Assembly: GCF_000239815.1 (NCBI RefSeq)
Contig: NZ_CAFK01000253.1
Span: 39,313-103,312, forward strand
Source: Bradyrhizobium sp. STM 3843
GTDB lineage: Bacteria; Pseudomonadota; Alphaproteobacteria; Rhizobiales; Xanthobacteraceae
DNA: 64,000 nt
Reading direction: 5' to 3'
Numbering within the stretch: the first letter of the stretch is position 1; each line of letters opens with the position of its first letter. This document shows positions 44,215-53,628 of the stretch, one piece after another. The notes under the pieces are model-generated. The model had not been told where the DNA came from. It did no database searches and saw only the letters and a program-made list of their open reading frames with translations. The translations under genes were made by a program, and so were the position numbers.

Positions 44215-44811
44215 ATGCGTGTCATCGGCCCAATGAGGACTTCAGGAGTCACGCGCGAGCGCGACGTTTCCGCTCGCAGCCATCGTCTCGCCCTTCCGGG
44301 CGTCGGCCGGAACGTTATCCGGACTGGCGTTCTCTGCACGCTTGCTGCGTCGCTGGCGGCCTGTGCGCAATCTTCGGTGGTCAGCCACAGGGCGACCTTC
44401 ACCGCCCCCACACGGCAGGCGGCACTCGAGCCACGGCATGCCTTTCATGCGCCAGTGTCTCATGCGCCCATGTCGGTGGTACGGCTCCGCGAGCCCGCCC
44501 CCGAAAGGCACACGACGGTCGCCTCGCTCGGCGGCTCACACGGTCTCGCCAGCTTCTACACGGAGGGGCAGCAGACCGCGAGCGGCGAGAGGTTCGATCC
44601 GCATGAACTGACGGCCGCGCATCCGAGCCTGCCGTTCGGCACGCGTCTGCAGGTGACCAACGTCTCGACCGGCAAGTCGGTGGTCGTCCGGGTCAATGAT
44701 CGCGGTCCGTTCGTGAAGGGGCGGGTGGTCGACGTGTCCTATTCCGCCGCTGAAGCGCTCGGCATGGTGCACTCCGGCGTCGCCAACGTGAAGGTCGACG
44801 TGATGCGGTAG
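44215..44811 (+). CDS. RlpA-like septal-ring lipoprotein
   Basis: This 198-residue protein has a lipoprotein signal with lipobox LAAC (VLCTLAASLAACAQ; Cys near residue 50) after a long basic N-terminus, so a later start such as the ATG at 44233 is possible. The C-terminal double-psi beta-barrel contains GLASFYTEGQQTASGERFDP, ELTAAHPSLPFGTRLQVTN and VRVNDRGPFVKGRVVDVSY. The Asp in NDRGPF and the His in TAAHPSLPFG are the residues needed for lytic transglycosylase activity. There is no SPOR domain. Confidence 0.85.
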   Translation: MRVIGPMRTSGVTRERDVSARSHRLALPGVGRNVIRTGVLCTLAASLAACAQSSVVSHRATFTAPTRQAALEPRHAFHAPVSHAPMSVVRLREPAPERHTTVASLGGSHGLASFYTEGQQTASGERFDPHELTAAHPSLPFGTRLQVTNVSTGKSVVVRVNDRGPFVKGRVVDVSYSAAEALGMVHSGVANVKVDVMR

Positions 44812-44944
44812 GTGGTTTCACGCTCAGAGAGCGTGCGACTACGACAGACAAGCGCGCCAACGTATCAGCGAATGTCGGGATGGTCGCAAGGCGTAGAAAG
44901 GGCATCGGAGATTCATCTCTGAACAGTGCCGCCAAGCGCTTCTG

Positions 44945-45091
44945 GGTCCCGGCTCTGCGGTGCGTCACTTTGTGCCGCACCGCGTCCGGGACGCGATACC
45001 GTCGCTTGAGTTCTGTGCCGTCGCGATTTCGCGCCCATCTCGTGTCCCGGACGCGGTGCAGCACGCAGTGCTGTGCCGCAGAGCCGGGACC
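44945..45091. repeat. Palindromic dispersed repeat, family A copy 2
   Basis: Same 16-base inverted ends as 16062-16213 (GGTCCCGGCTCTGCGG and its complement), with a diverged centre. It fills most of the 361-base gap 44812-45172, in which I see no gene. Confidence 0.8.
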
Positions 45092-45172
45092 CAGTCACGT
45101 TCCCAGCATTCACGCCTCGTCAGATCGCGCCAATGAGGATCGTTGCCCGCAACGGCGTTGATGAGCTCGTTC

Positions 45173-46411
45173 TTAGCGCCGCAGCCGCGCCACCAGCTCG
45201 ACATGGGGGGTGTGGCGGAACTGATCGACCGGCACGACCGTCTCGAGTTTGTAGCCGCCGTCGATCAGCATTCTGACGTCGCGGGCGAAGGTCGCGACAT
45301 TGCAGGACACCGCGACGACGACCGGCACCTGGCTGGCGGCCAACTGCTTGGCCTGCGCCTGCGCGCCCTGGCGCGGCGGGTCGAAGACGACGGCGTCGAC
45401 ATCGCGCAGCTCCTGCGGCATCAAGGGACGGCGGAACAGGTCGCGGGCCTCGGCTTTCACCGGCTTCAGGCCCGGCGTGTTGGCTACGGCCTTTTGCAGC
45501 GACATGACGGCGCCGGCGTCGCTGTCGAGCGCAGTGACCCTTGCCGATGCGGCGAGCCGCAGCGCGAACGGTCCGACGCCGCAGAACAGATCAGCGATAT
45601 GCTTGGCCTTTCCGATCCGCTCGCCAACCAGCTTTGCCAAAGTCTCCTCGCCGGCGATGGTCGCCTGGAGGAACGAACCCGGCGGCAGCGTCACTTGTGC
45701 CGCGCCAATATTGATCATTGGCGGATGCCGCATCAGCACCAGCTCGCCATGGCGTGTCAGCCGCGCCAACCGGTGCTGCTCGGCGACGCGGGACAGCGCC
45801 GTGATCCGCGCCGGCGGCAGCGGCCCCGAGCCGCGGATATCGATGTCGAGGCCGTTATTGGTGGCAGTGGCCTGGATATCGAGCGGCTTGCCGGTCGGCT
45901 TCAGCGCCTCGGCCAAGGCCCACGCGGCTTCCAACGCGCCGGTGAGAGCGGGATCGAGGATCGGGCAGCGGTCGATTGGAATGATGTCGTGGCTGTTGGC
46001 GGCGGAGAAGCCGACCTTCAGCACCTCATGCGTGCCCATCCGCGCGTGGAAGGTGGCGCGACGCCGGCCCGCGCCATGCGCGTCGATCAGAGGGGCGACC
46101 TCGCAATCGACCTTGGCGGCTTTCAGGCTCTCGATGACGATGTTGCGCTTCCAGGCCTGATAGGCGTCCGGCTGCCAGTGCTGGATGGCGCAGCCGCCGC
46201 AGACGCCGAAATGCGGACAGAACGGCTCGATCCGCTCCGGGCTCGCGGTTTCGACCGCGAGCAGCTTGCGGCGGTCGGGATGGCCGGGGACAGGAGCCGC
46301 TTCGACCGTCTCGCCTCCGAGCGTGTAGGGCACATAGCGCGTATCGCCCGAGCTCAGCGAGACGCCGTCGCCGAGGTGGCCGACATGATCGATCACGAGC
46401 CGCTCAACCAT
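45173..46411 (-). CDS. Class I SAM-dependent RNA (uracil-5-)-methyltransferase, RlmD/TrmA-like
   Basis: This 412-residue enzyme has a Cys-rich Fe-S site (CPHFGVCGGCAIQHW) typical of RlmD/RumA. Its SAM site is ADLFCGVGPFALRLAA, then VVFDPPRQGAQAQAK and the catalytic-Cys region VVAVSCNVATFARDVRML. It probably makes m5U in 23S rRNA, but tRNA is possible. The ATG at 46411 overlaps the end of the tlyA gene by 8 bases, so the two are coupled. Confidence 0.9.
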   Translation of the reverse strand: MVERLVIDHVGHLGDGVSLSSGDTRYVPYTLGGETVEAAPVPGHPDRRKLLAVETASPERIEPFCPHFGVCGGCAIQHWQPDAYQAWKRNIVIESLKAAKVDCEVAPLIDAHGAGRRRATFHARMGTHEVLKVGFSAANSHDIIPIDRCPILDPALTGALEAAWALAEALKPTGKPLDIQATATNNGLDIDIRGSGPLPPARITALSRVAEQHRLARLTRHGELVLMRHPPMINIGAAQVTLPPGSFLQATIAGEETLAKLVGERIGKAKHIADLFCGVGPFALRLAASARVTALDSDAGAVMSLQKAVANTPGLKPVKAEARDLFRRPLMPQELRDVDAVVFDPPRQGAQAQAKQLAASQVPVVVAVSCNVATFARDVRMLIDGGYKLETVVPVDQFRHTPHVELVARLRR

Positions 46412-47162
46412 GGCGCCGGGCTCCGAGGAAGAATTCGGCATTGCCGTCGCCACCGGTGATCGGCGAGGGAAACACCTCGATATCTGTGCAGCCGAGCGAG
46501 GCCGCGAAGGCGGCGATGTCGTCGCACACTTCCCGGTGGACGGCCGCATCCTTGATGATGCCGCCCTTGCCGTGCGCCCCCTTGGCCTCGAATTGCGGCT
46601 TGATCAGCGCCAGCAGGCTCATCGGCGAGGCCGCAAGTGACAGCGCCACCGGCAGCACCAGCTTCAGCGAGATGAAGCTGACGTCGATCACGACCACGTC
46701 GGGGCGCTGCGGCAGCCGCTTGCCCTCATAGGCGCGGATGTCGGTGGCTTCCATCGAGACGATGCGCGAATGGCCCTGCAGCGAGGGATGCAGCTGGCCG
46801 CGGCCGACATCGATCGCGAACACCAGCGCAGCGCCATTCGCCAGCAGCACTTCGGTGAAGCCGCCGGTGGAGGCGCCAACGTCGAGGCAGACATGATCCT
46901 CGATCTCGATCGGATAGCGCTCCAGCGCGCCGGCGAGCTTGACGCCGCCGCGCGAGACATAAGGGTGCGCCGGCTCGGCCTTCAGGTCAGCATCGAGTGG
47001 AATGGTCTCGGACGCTTTCATCACCTGCTTGTCGTTTGCGATCACGAGCCCCGCCTCGATGGCCGCCTGCGCCCGCGCGCGGCTCTCGAACAGGCCGCGT
47101 TCGACCAGGAGGATATCGGCGCGTTTGCGAGGAGGGGGCATGGAATTGCGATCAGTGGTCAT
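46404..47162 (-). CDS. tlyA: TlyA-family rRNA 2'-O-methyltransferase
   Basis: A 252-residue protein. An S4 RNA-binding domain (RADILLVERGLFESRARAQA, YVSRGGVKLAGAL) is followed by an FtsJ-like methyltransferase domain (CLDVGASTGGFTEVLLANGA, VFAIDVGRGQLHPSL, DVVVIDVSFISLKLVLP, ALIKPQFEA). TlyA proteins methylate ribosomal RNA; the old name hemolysin is misleading. It sits downstream of dxs, a common alphaproteobacterial arrangement. Starts at 47162 and 47141 are both possible. Confidence 0.9.
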   Translation of the reverse strand: MTTDRNSMPPPRKRADILLVERGLFESRARAQAAIEAGLVIANDKQVMKASETIPLDADLKAEPAHPYVSRGGVKLAGALERYPIEIEDHVCLDVGASTGGFTEVLLANGAALVFAIDVGRGQLHPSLQGHSRIVSMEATDIRAYEGKRLPQRPDVVVIDVSFISLKLVLPVALSLAASPMSLLALIKPQFEAKGAHGKGGIIKDAAVHREVCDDIAAFAASLGCTDIEVFPSPITGGDGNAEFFLGARRHG

Positions 47163-47185
47163 GAGTTGTGTAGCTCGCGCAACCA

Positions 47186-47350
47186 CTCCGGTGTCGTCCC
47201 GGGCAAGCGCCGACGCGCATCGCGCGTCGGTGCGCGGACCCGCGACCCATAACCACAGGACGCAGTCGGTAGGAAGGATCTATCTGCTTGCCTGCCACAA
47301 ACAAGGTCCTGTGGTTATGGGTCCCGGCGTTCGCCGGGACGACACCGGAG
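47186..47350. repeat. Long nested palindromic repeat, family E
   Basis: Two nested perfect 17-bp inverted repeats: CTCCGGTGTCGTCCCGG at 47186-47202 with its complement at 47334-47350, and ACCCATAACCACAGGAC at 47245-47261 with its complement at 47306-47322. It could fold into a long cruciform or transcript hairpin between the deoxyribosyltransferase-like gene and tlyA. Confidence 0.85.
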
Positions 47351-47396
47351 TTTGCGCGAATGGTGCGGCTCCAAGCAACGCGTGTTGCAGCTCCGC

Positions 47397-47951
47397 TCAC
47401 GCCGTCAGCAGCCGCTCCGCCGCCAGTTTCACGCAAGTCTCGAACGCCGCGAGATCGTGCCAGATATCGGCCGGTCGCGCGCGCGGCACAACCAGCGGGC
47501 AGCCGTAGGCGTCAAGCGCGTGGATCATCATCAGATTGTCGGTCAGGCCGAAATCTTCAACCGTCAGGCCTTCGGAATCCGTCAGTAGACTGCCTTGCGC
47601 CGTGACCGTGGTGAAGCGTCGCGCGCGATCCGCGTAGGTCGTGGGATCATTGGAATAGCCCAGGCAGAGCTTGCCGCGGCCCGCCATGTAGCCGAGCTCA
47701 TAGACCGTACCGGCATCGGCCCCGGGGCCGCGGAAGGGCGTGAGATTGGCGATGATGGCGTCGGCCTTGTCCATCATGGCCACATTGCCGCGGAAGATAT
47801 CCTGTGAGGCTGTGGCAGCGGCCAGATCGACGGTATTGTCGAGCGGATAGAGTCCAATGAGGCCGTGGCGGGCGCAGGTCGCGGCCTTCTGGCGCCCGGC
47901 CTCGATTGCATCCGGCAGGAACACGTCGGGACCTGCCAGATAGATCTTCAT
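47397..47951 (-). CDS. Nucleoside 2-deoxyribosyltransferase family protein
   Basis: This 184-residue protein starts MKIYLAGPDVFLPDAIEAGR, the family's phosphate/base-binding beginning. It has DIFRGNVAMMDKADAIIANL with the Asp that contacts the sugar, and FRGPGADAGTVYELGYMAGR with the nucleophilic Glu in the position expected for the family. It would exchange or hydrolyse deoxynucleosides or nucleotides, as in DNPH1-like sanitising enzymes. It follows dxs after 30 bases. Confidence 0.85.
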   Translation of the reverse strand: MKIYLAGPDVFLPDAIEAGRQKAATCARHGLIGLYPLDNTVDLAAATASQDIFRGNVAMMDKADAIIANLTPFRGPGADAGTVYELGYMAGRGKLCLGYSNDPTTYADRARRFTTVTAQGSLLTDSEGLTVEDFGLTDNLMMIHALDAYGCPLVVPRARPADIWHDLAAFETCVKLAAERLLTA

Positions 47952-47981
47952 GCCTCACCCAAGCGGATGCGTAAGCCCGCC

Positions 47982-49907
47982 TCAGGCGAGCTTGACCACT
48001 TCGGCCTTGTAGTCCTTGCCGAGCGCCTCGAACACTTTGCGGACGATGCCCTTGGCGTCGAGGCCGGCGCGGCCATACATCGCCGCCGGCGTGTCGTGGT
48101 CGAGGAATTCGTCCGGCAGCACCATCGCGCGCATCTTCAGTCCGCCGTCGAGCATGCCCTGGTCGGCGAGGTACTGCATCACGTGCGAGCCGAAGCCGCC
48201 GACTGAGCCCTCCTCGATGGTGATCAGGATCTCGTGGTCGCGGGCGAGCTTCAGCACCAGCTCCTCGTCCAGCGGCTTCATGAAGCGTGCATCGGCGATG
48301 GAGGTCGACAGGCCCTGGGCGGCGAGTTCGTCGGCCGCCTTCTCGCATTCGGCCAGACGGGTGCCGAAGGAGAGCAGGGCGATCTGCTTGCCCTGGCGGA
48401 TCATGCGGCCCTTGCCGACCTCGAGCGGAACGCCGACCTCGGGCATCTCGACGCCGCGGCCTTCGCCGCGCGGATAGCGCACCGCGCTCGGGCGGTCGTT
48501 GATGACGACCTGGGTCGCCACCATGTGCACGAGCTCGGCCTCGTCGCTCGCCGCCATGATCACCATGTTGGGCAGACAGCCGAGATAGGCATTGTCGAAC
48601 GAGCCAGCATGGGTGGCGCCGTCGGCACCGACCAGGCCGGCGCGGTCGATGGCAAAGCGCACCGGCAGGCTCTGGATCGCCACGTCATGCACGACTTGGT
48701 CGTAGCCGCGCTGCAGGAAGGTCGAGTAGATCGCGCAGAACGGCTTGTAGCCTTCGGCGGCGAGGCCGGCGGCGAAGGTCACCGCATGCTGCTCGGCGAT
48801 GCCGACGTCGAAGGTCCGCTTCGGGAATGCCTTGGCAAAGATGTCGATGCCGGTGCCGGACGGCATCGCGGCGGTGATGCCGATGATCTTGTCATCCTTT
48901 TCGGCCTGCTTGACCAGGCTCTGGCCGAACACGTTCTGATATTGCGGCGCGTTCGGCTTGGCCTTGGCCTGGGTGCCGGTGGCGACGTCGAACTTGGCGA
49001 CCGCGTGATACTTGTCGGCCGAGGCCTCCGCCGGCGGATAGCCCTTGCCCTTCTGGGTCACGACATGGACCAGGATCGGGCCGGTCTCCATGTCGCGGAC
49101 ATTCTTCAGCACCGGCAGCAGGTGGTCGAGGTTATGGCCGTCGATCGGGCCGACATAATAGAAGCCGAGCTCCTCGAACAGCGTGCCGCCGTCCATCATG
49201 AAGCCGCGGGAATACTCCTCGACACGGCTGGCGCGGTTGGCGATCACCTTGGGCAGATGCTGGCCGAGCTGCTTGGCCGCCTCGCGCAGGGTGCGGTAGG
49301 TCTTGCCTGAGTAGAGGCGGGACAGATAGGCCGACATCGCGCCCACCGGCGGCGCAATCGACATGTCATTGTCGTTGAGGATCACGATCAGGCGGGAGTT
49401 CATCGCGCCCGCATTGTTCATGGCCTCATAGGCCATGCCGGCGGACATCGCGCCGTCGCCGATCACGGCGATCACATTGTTGGTGCCGCCGGAGAGGTCG
49501 CGGGCCACCGCCATGCCGAGGCCGGCGGAGATCGAAGTGGAAGAGTGCGCGGCGCCGAACGGATCGTAGTCGCTCTCGGTGCGCTTGGTGAAGCCGGACA
49601 GGCCGCCGCCGGTGCGCAAGGTACGGATCCGGTCGCGCCGGCCGGTCAGGATCTTGTGCGGATAGGCCTGGTGTCCGACGTCCCAGATCAGCCGGTCGCG
49701 CGGGGTGTCGAACACATAATGAATCGCCGTGGTCAGCTCGACGACGCCGAGCCCGGCTCCGAAATGCCCGCCGGTCACCGAGACCGCATCAATGGTCTCC
49801 TGGCGCAGCTCGTCGGCGACCTGCCGGACCTGTTCCACTTTGAGCCGACGCAGATCTTCGGGAGTCCTGATGGTATCGAGAAGCGGCGTTTTACTAAATG
49901 TGGTCAC
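47982..49907 (-). CDS. dxs: 1-deoxy-D-xylulose-5-phosphate synthase
   Basis: This 641-residue thiamine-diphosphate enzyme condenses pyruvate and glyceraldehyde 3-phosphate in the first step of the MEP isoprenoid pathway. Motifs are VGHQAYPHKILTGRRDR, the TPP site GDGAMSAGMAYEAMNNAG to NDND, KGKGYPPAEASADKYHA and AEQHAVTFAAGLAAEG with the catalytic Glu. Full length and intact. In related genomes it also follows xseB and a histone-deacetylase-family gene, as here. Confidence 0.95.
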   Translation of the reverse strand: MTTFSKTPLLDTIRTPEDLRRLKVEQVRQVADELRQETIDAVSVTGGHFGAGLGVVELTTAIHYVFDTPRDRLIWDVGHQAYPHKILTGRRDRIRTLRTGGGLSGFTKRTESDYDPFGAAHSSTSISAGLGMAVARDLSGGTNNVIAVIGDGAMSAGMAYEAMNNAGAMNSRLIVILNDNDMSIAPPVGAMSAYLSRLYSGKTYRTLREAAKQLGQHLPKVIANRASRVEEYSRGFMMDGGTLFEELGFYYVGPIDGHNLDHLLPVLKNVRDMETGPILVHVVTQKGKGYPPAEASADKYHAVAKFDVATGTQAKAKPNAPQYQNVFGQSLVKQAEKDDKIIGITAAMPSGTGIDIFAKAFPKRTFDVGIAEQHAVTFAAGLAAEGYKPFCAIYSTFLQRGYDQVVHDVAIQSLPVRFAIDRAGLVGADGATHAGSFDNAYLGCLPNMVIMAASDEAELVHMVATQVVINDRPSAVRYPRGEGRGVEMPEVGVPLEVGKGRMIRQGKQIALLSFGTRLAECEKAADELAAQGLSTSIADARFMKPLDEELVLKLARDHEILITIEEGSVGGFGSHVMQYLADQGMLDGGLKMRAMVLPDEFLDHDTPAAMYGRAGLDAKGIVRKVFEALGKDYKAEVVKLA

Positions 49908-50304
49908 GGCGATATTCCAATTTTGCAGGTCGGGTTCAAGGACCGACGTGAGAGAGGTTCATCGTAACGGGCGGCGAAGCCAGATCAGACGGATGCTAGC
50001 GACATTGGTACCAAGTCAGATCCAGGTCTCATCCGCGCGGACCGAAGCGGCGGAAGAAAGCCAAAGCCGCGCTTCGGGACTGTTTATGTGATGCAGGTCA
50101 CTCTTGGCGGGGGCCTCGTCCTCGTCATTGCGCCAAGTGGGCTTCGGCTCATTTCTCGTGCTTTTACAAGCAGTTAGCGTCATTCTCCTCGCGTGGAGGG
50201 GCGCCTGTAAAGCTCACAGTTCCGAAACCCTTTACACCAAAGTACGTCTTAAAGCCAAGACGGTGGAATAAGGCAAGCCCGCTAACGGGTCCTTACGGCA
50301 ACAC
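49908..50304. other. 397-base gap upstream of dxs
   Basis: No gene recognised. It must contain the dxs promoter if dxs is not read from the hydrolase gene. A small CCCGCTAACGGG hairpin at about 50279-50290 directly follows the hydrolase stop and could be a weak terminator. Confidence 0.4.
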
Positions 50305-51636
50305 CTAACCCCGGCGGCGGGCAGACGGTTCCATGTAGCTGCCCAAATCGGTGGCGCCGGGCGCCCCGTATCGGCCCGGGGCGTCCAGCGCGGCCCAGGC
50401 ATTTTCCCGTATTGCTCCGTCATTTGCGGTGACAACCGCAAGCGCTGCATCAGGGTGAGCCATGCGTTCGCGTAAGGGGACCGGTCCACAGACGATCATG
50501 AAGAAGTCATAGGCGTGCGGCCGTTCGTTGGCCATCACGAACTGGAAGTGCACCCGGAAGAACTGCCAGCGGAAAACGTTGTAGTGCTCCGGTTTGATGA
50601 TCTCGCGGAACCGCACCCTGACGATAGTCGGGTTGCGTCTGCTGTCGCCGAGCTCGATGCCGTGGGCCGTAATCGGATCGAACAAGAAGAAGTTCATCAC
50701 GTCCTTGCGCGCCTGGCAGTCGATCCAATCGATCTGCGGAGCCACCGCGAGCTCGGCGAGATGGGCGCGGAAATCGCTGGCCGCCTTGTGGAAGCCGACG
50801 ATCGGGAAGTTGCCGCCGAGTGTCAGTAGCATCAACCGCGGCCCGGTGCGGCCGAGCGTGGGATCGCGCTTCAATGCGCGCGCCAGCATCTCGGCAGCCA
50901 GGAACGAGCCGGAACTGTGGCCGACGATGACGATCTCGTCGGCGTTGCTGCTGCGTACGACGTCAGTCAGATATTGCGCGAAACGATCGATGCGCTGGTC
51001 CCACTCGGGACGGTCGCGATGGGCGAACTGCCAGGTCCAGATCGTGTCGCAGAGCAGGTACAGCACGTAGGTCTGGTTCTCGAAATAGCGCAGCGCGCCC
51101 CATAGCAGCGCGAAGAAAATGGCTGCGGCGGCGAGGAAGTTGAGCGGGGCGGGCGCGCCGAGCGCGTCGAGTCCTTTGCTGAACACGAAGGCGATGGCGG
51201 CTGCGCCGACCGCCTCCAACAGCAGGATGATGTGCGGCCAGGTGATGAAGGTCGCAAAGCGCCAATTGGCCCGCCAGAAGCGCGCGATGGTGCCGCGGAA
51301 CATCAGCCGCCAATAGATCCAGACTGCCTCCAGCACGATGCGCCAGATCGGCGCAGCCAGGTCGTTCTGGATGAAATCCTCAAACCGCAGGAAGTCGTAG
51401 GTCGTCCGGGTGTGCCAATTCTCGCCCTTGGTTTCGATCGACCAGGAGGCGATTTCGCCGTCGGAACTCGAATGCGGGCGGCTGATCGTCGCCGCGACCT
51501 GGTAGAGCCGGCCGAACTTGCGCAGTTCGGTCCGGAACATGCGGTAATATTGCGCGAGCCCGCGGGGGTCGTAGCCCTGCACATAGATGATATGGCGGTT
51601 CTGCACGCGCACGCGGCTTGGAGATCCTGCTGGCAA
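50305..51636 (-). CDS. Alpha/beta-hydrolase-like membrane protein
   Basis: This 443-residue protein has two membrane segments in its middle (FATFITWPHIILLLEAVGAA and NFLAAAAIFFALLWGAL) and a serine-hydrolase nucleophile elbow, DEIVIVGHSSGSFLAAEMLA, near residue 240. The N-terminus, HIIYVQGYDPRGLAQYYRMF, resembles the first strand and oxyanion region of an alpha/beta hydrolase. A lipase or esterase anchored in the inner membrane is likely; no substrate is evident. The start is uncertain: TTG at 51636 or GTG codons 24-30 bases further in. Confidence 0.75.
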   Translation of the reverse strand: MPAGSPSRVRVQNRHIIYVQGYDPRGLAQYYRMFRTELRKFGRLYQVAATISRPHSSSDGEIASWSIETKGENWHTRTTYDFLRFEDFIQNDLAAPIWRIVLEAVWIYWRLMFRGTIARFWRANWRFATFITWPHIILLLEAVGAAAIAFVFSKGLDALGAPAPLNFLAAAAIFFALLWGALRYFENQTYVLYLLCDTIWTWQFAHRDRPEWDQRIDRFAQYLTDVVRSSNADEIVIVGHSSGSFLAAEMLARALKRDPTLGRTGPRLMLLTLGGNFPIVGFHKAASDFRAHLAELAVAPQIDWIDCQARKDVMNFFLFDPITAHGIELGDSRRNPTIVRVRFREIIKPEHYNVFRWQFFRVHFQFVMANERPHAYDFFMIVCGPVPLRERMAHPDAALAVVTANDGAIRENAWAALDAPGRYGAPGATDLGSYMEPSARRRG

Positions 51637-51965
51637 AGGTGAAGGTGACGATGCGAATGCTTAGCCGGTTCGAGGCCGGCCGTGTCTGAACAATTGGCAA
51701 TGCCGCCCGCTCGGGACGGTCTGAATGTCTCCTCCCGGAGCTGGACTATATCAGCCCGGACGGGGCTCCAAGACAGTTTTGCAAAAGTTTTAAGCTGCTG
51801 TGCACCATCGCGAGGCGTTCGTCCCGCGGTGAATGCGCGCAGGTTCTGGTGCAGGCTGATCGGCCGCTGCTGCGAGGATGATCGATCTTACCTCAAGGAG
51901 GTGGGGGCCGGCTTCACGCGGGATAAGGTTCAGCCGGCAAGGTCTGCGGCTTGCTCAGAATAAGC
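51637..51965. other. 329-base gap
   Basis: Open frames here lack recognisable sequence, good ribosome sites or typical codon use. I see no repeat or RNA gene. Confidence 0.4.
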
Positions 51966-52217
51966 TCACTGCACGTCGAGCGGCTCGACCCCGACCGGCT
52001 GGCCGCTGGCGTCAGTCGTGATCTTTTCGACCCGCGCCTCGGCCTGCCGCAACAGATCCTCGCAGCGCCGCTTCAAGGCCTCCCCCCGCTCATAGATCGC
52101 CACCGATTCCTCCAGCGGCACCTTGCCTTCTTCGAGCCGCTTGACGATCGATTCCAGTTCTTCGATTGCGCGCTCGAACGACAGCGTCTTGACGTCGGGG
52201 AGGGTGTTTTCTGCCAT
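51966..52217 (-). CDS. xseB: Exodeoxyribonuclease VII small subunit
   Basis: This 83-residue helical protein matches XseB: FERAIEELESIVKRLEEGKV, PLEESVAIYERGEALKRRCE, DLLRQAEARVEKI. It partners with XseA, encoded elsewhere, to degrade single-stranded DNA. It lies downstream of the histone-deacetylase-family gene and upstream of dxs in the same direction, the usual alphaproteobacterial order. Confidence 0.93.
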   Translation of the reverse strand: MAENTLPDVKTLSFERAIEELESIVKRLEEGKVPLEESVAIYERGEALKRRCEDLLRQAEARVEKITTDASGQPVGVEPLDVQ

Positions 52218-52488
52218 ACCGGGATCCTGCGATTAGCGCTTCATGGCCGGGTTTCGACCGGGGCCGGCTTTTACACCCCCGCGTCGTCCATGTCAGGCTT
52301 GCATGTTCGGCCTGGCCAACAATGGTACCTCGTCCTGCGACACCAGCACCTGCATTCCATCTGGGAGGCGCATGCTTGGCGTCAAGTCTGGTAGTTAACT
52401 AATTGATTCCAATCGAGCTTCTGATTTGGTGGTCGTATTGCGATGTTCCGGTCGACGCGCTGCGACCGTCAAATTTCTCCACAGGAGA

Positions 52489-53418
52489 TCACGCCCCGGT
52501 CAGCGCAGCGACGTGGGCGGCGACCGATTCCTTCAAACCCTGAAGATCATAACCGCCTTCCAGGACCGAGACCACGCGTCCGCCAGCGGTCTTGTCGGCA
52601 AGCCCCATCAGCTTGCGGGTGACCCAGCCGAAATCCTCGGCCCGCAGATTGAGCGAGGCCAGCGGATCACGATAATGGGCATCGAAGCCGGCCGAGATGA
52701 TCACGAGCTCGGGGCTGAATTTCGTGAGCTGCGGCAGGATCAGGTTCTCGAAGGCGGAGCGGAACTCCAGGCTGCCGTTTTCCGCCGCCAGCGGCGCGTT
52801 GACGATGGTGTCGTGGTCGCCGCGCTCGCCGCGCGCGCCGGTGCCCGGGAACAGCGGCATCTGATGAGTCGAGCAGTACATCACGCTCTTGTCGGCCCAG
52901 AAGATGTCCTGGGTGCCGTTGCCATGATGGACGTCGAAATCGACGATGGCGGCGCGTTCGATGCCAAACTGGCGCTGCGCGTAGCGGGCGGCGATTGCGA
53001 CATTGTCGAAGAAGCAGAAGCCCATCGGCTTGTTGATCTCGGCATGATGGCCGGGCGGACGCACCGCGACGAAGGCGTTCTGATGGGTGCCCGACATGAC
53101 AGCACTGGTGGCTGCGACCGCGCCGCCGACGCCGCGCATCACGGCTTCCCAGGTGCCTGGCGACATCGAGGTGTCGCCGTCGAGATAGACGATGCCGGAG
53201 GTCGGCGCGATGTGCCGGAGCTCGGTCACGTAGTGCTCCTGATGGCAGAGCAGCACCAGGTCGAGATCGCCCTCCGGCGCCTCGTCGCGGTCGAGCAGCG
53301 CGAAACGCTCCTCGGTCAAAGCTTCCTCGACAGCGCGCAGCCGGTCGGCCCGCTCCGGATGTCCCGATGGAGTGGCGTGATCGAGGCAGGCGGGATGAGA
53401 GAGGTACAGTGTGGACAT
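52489..53418 (-). CDS. Histone deacetylase family protein (acetoin utilisation/acetylpolyamine amidohydrolase type)
   Basis: This 309-residue zinc deacetylase has PPGHHAEINKPMGFCFFDNV with the tandem catalytic His, IVDFDVHHGNGTQDIFW with the zinc ligands, and VIISAGFDAHYRDPLASLNL with the third ligand. Bacterial members deacetylate small molecules or proteins. The ATG at 53418 begins STLYLSHPACLDH, the normal start; six extra residues upstream are unlikely. Confidence 0.92.
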   Translation of the reverse strand: MSTLYLSHPACLDHATPSGHPERADRLRAVEEALTEERFALLDRDEAPEGDLDLVLLCHQEHYVTELRHIAPTSGIVYLDGDTSMSPGTWEAVMRGVGGAVAATSAVMSGTHQNAFVAVRPPGHHAEINKPMGFCFFDNVAIAARYAQRQFGIERAAIVDFDVHHGNGTQDIFWADKSVMYCSTHQMPLFPGTGARGERGDHDTIVNAPLAAENGSLEFRSAFENLILPQLTKFSPELVIISAGFDAHYRDPLASLNLRAEDFGWVTRKLMGLADKTAGGRVVSVLEGGYDLQGLKESVAAHVAALTGA

Positions 53419-53628
53419 ACTGAAAGCCGGCCTCACGCGCGTTGCGGTTGAACGCCTAATCTAGGCGCTGGCGGGAGGCTCGGAAAGGGCCATGACGGCG
53501 GTATGACGGGTTTCGTCCGTCTCATGGACGTTCGCGAGCTTGCGCCACGAACCATTGCCCCAGCGGTGGTGAGCTCCCATTCCCCGCAAACGGGCCAGGT
53601 CCACGGCGAGCGTCAGCCCCTTAAGAGA

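Noticed and set aside
51682..51963. 93-codon plus-strand frame in the gap between hydrolase and xseB
   Set aside because: No ribosome site, no domain, composition unlike neighbouring genes.
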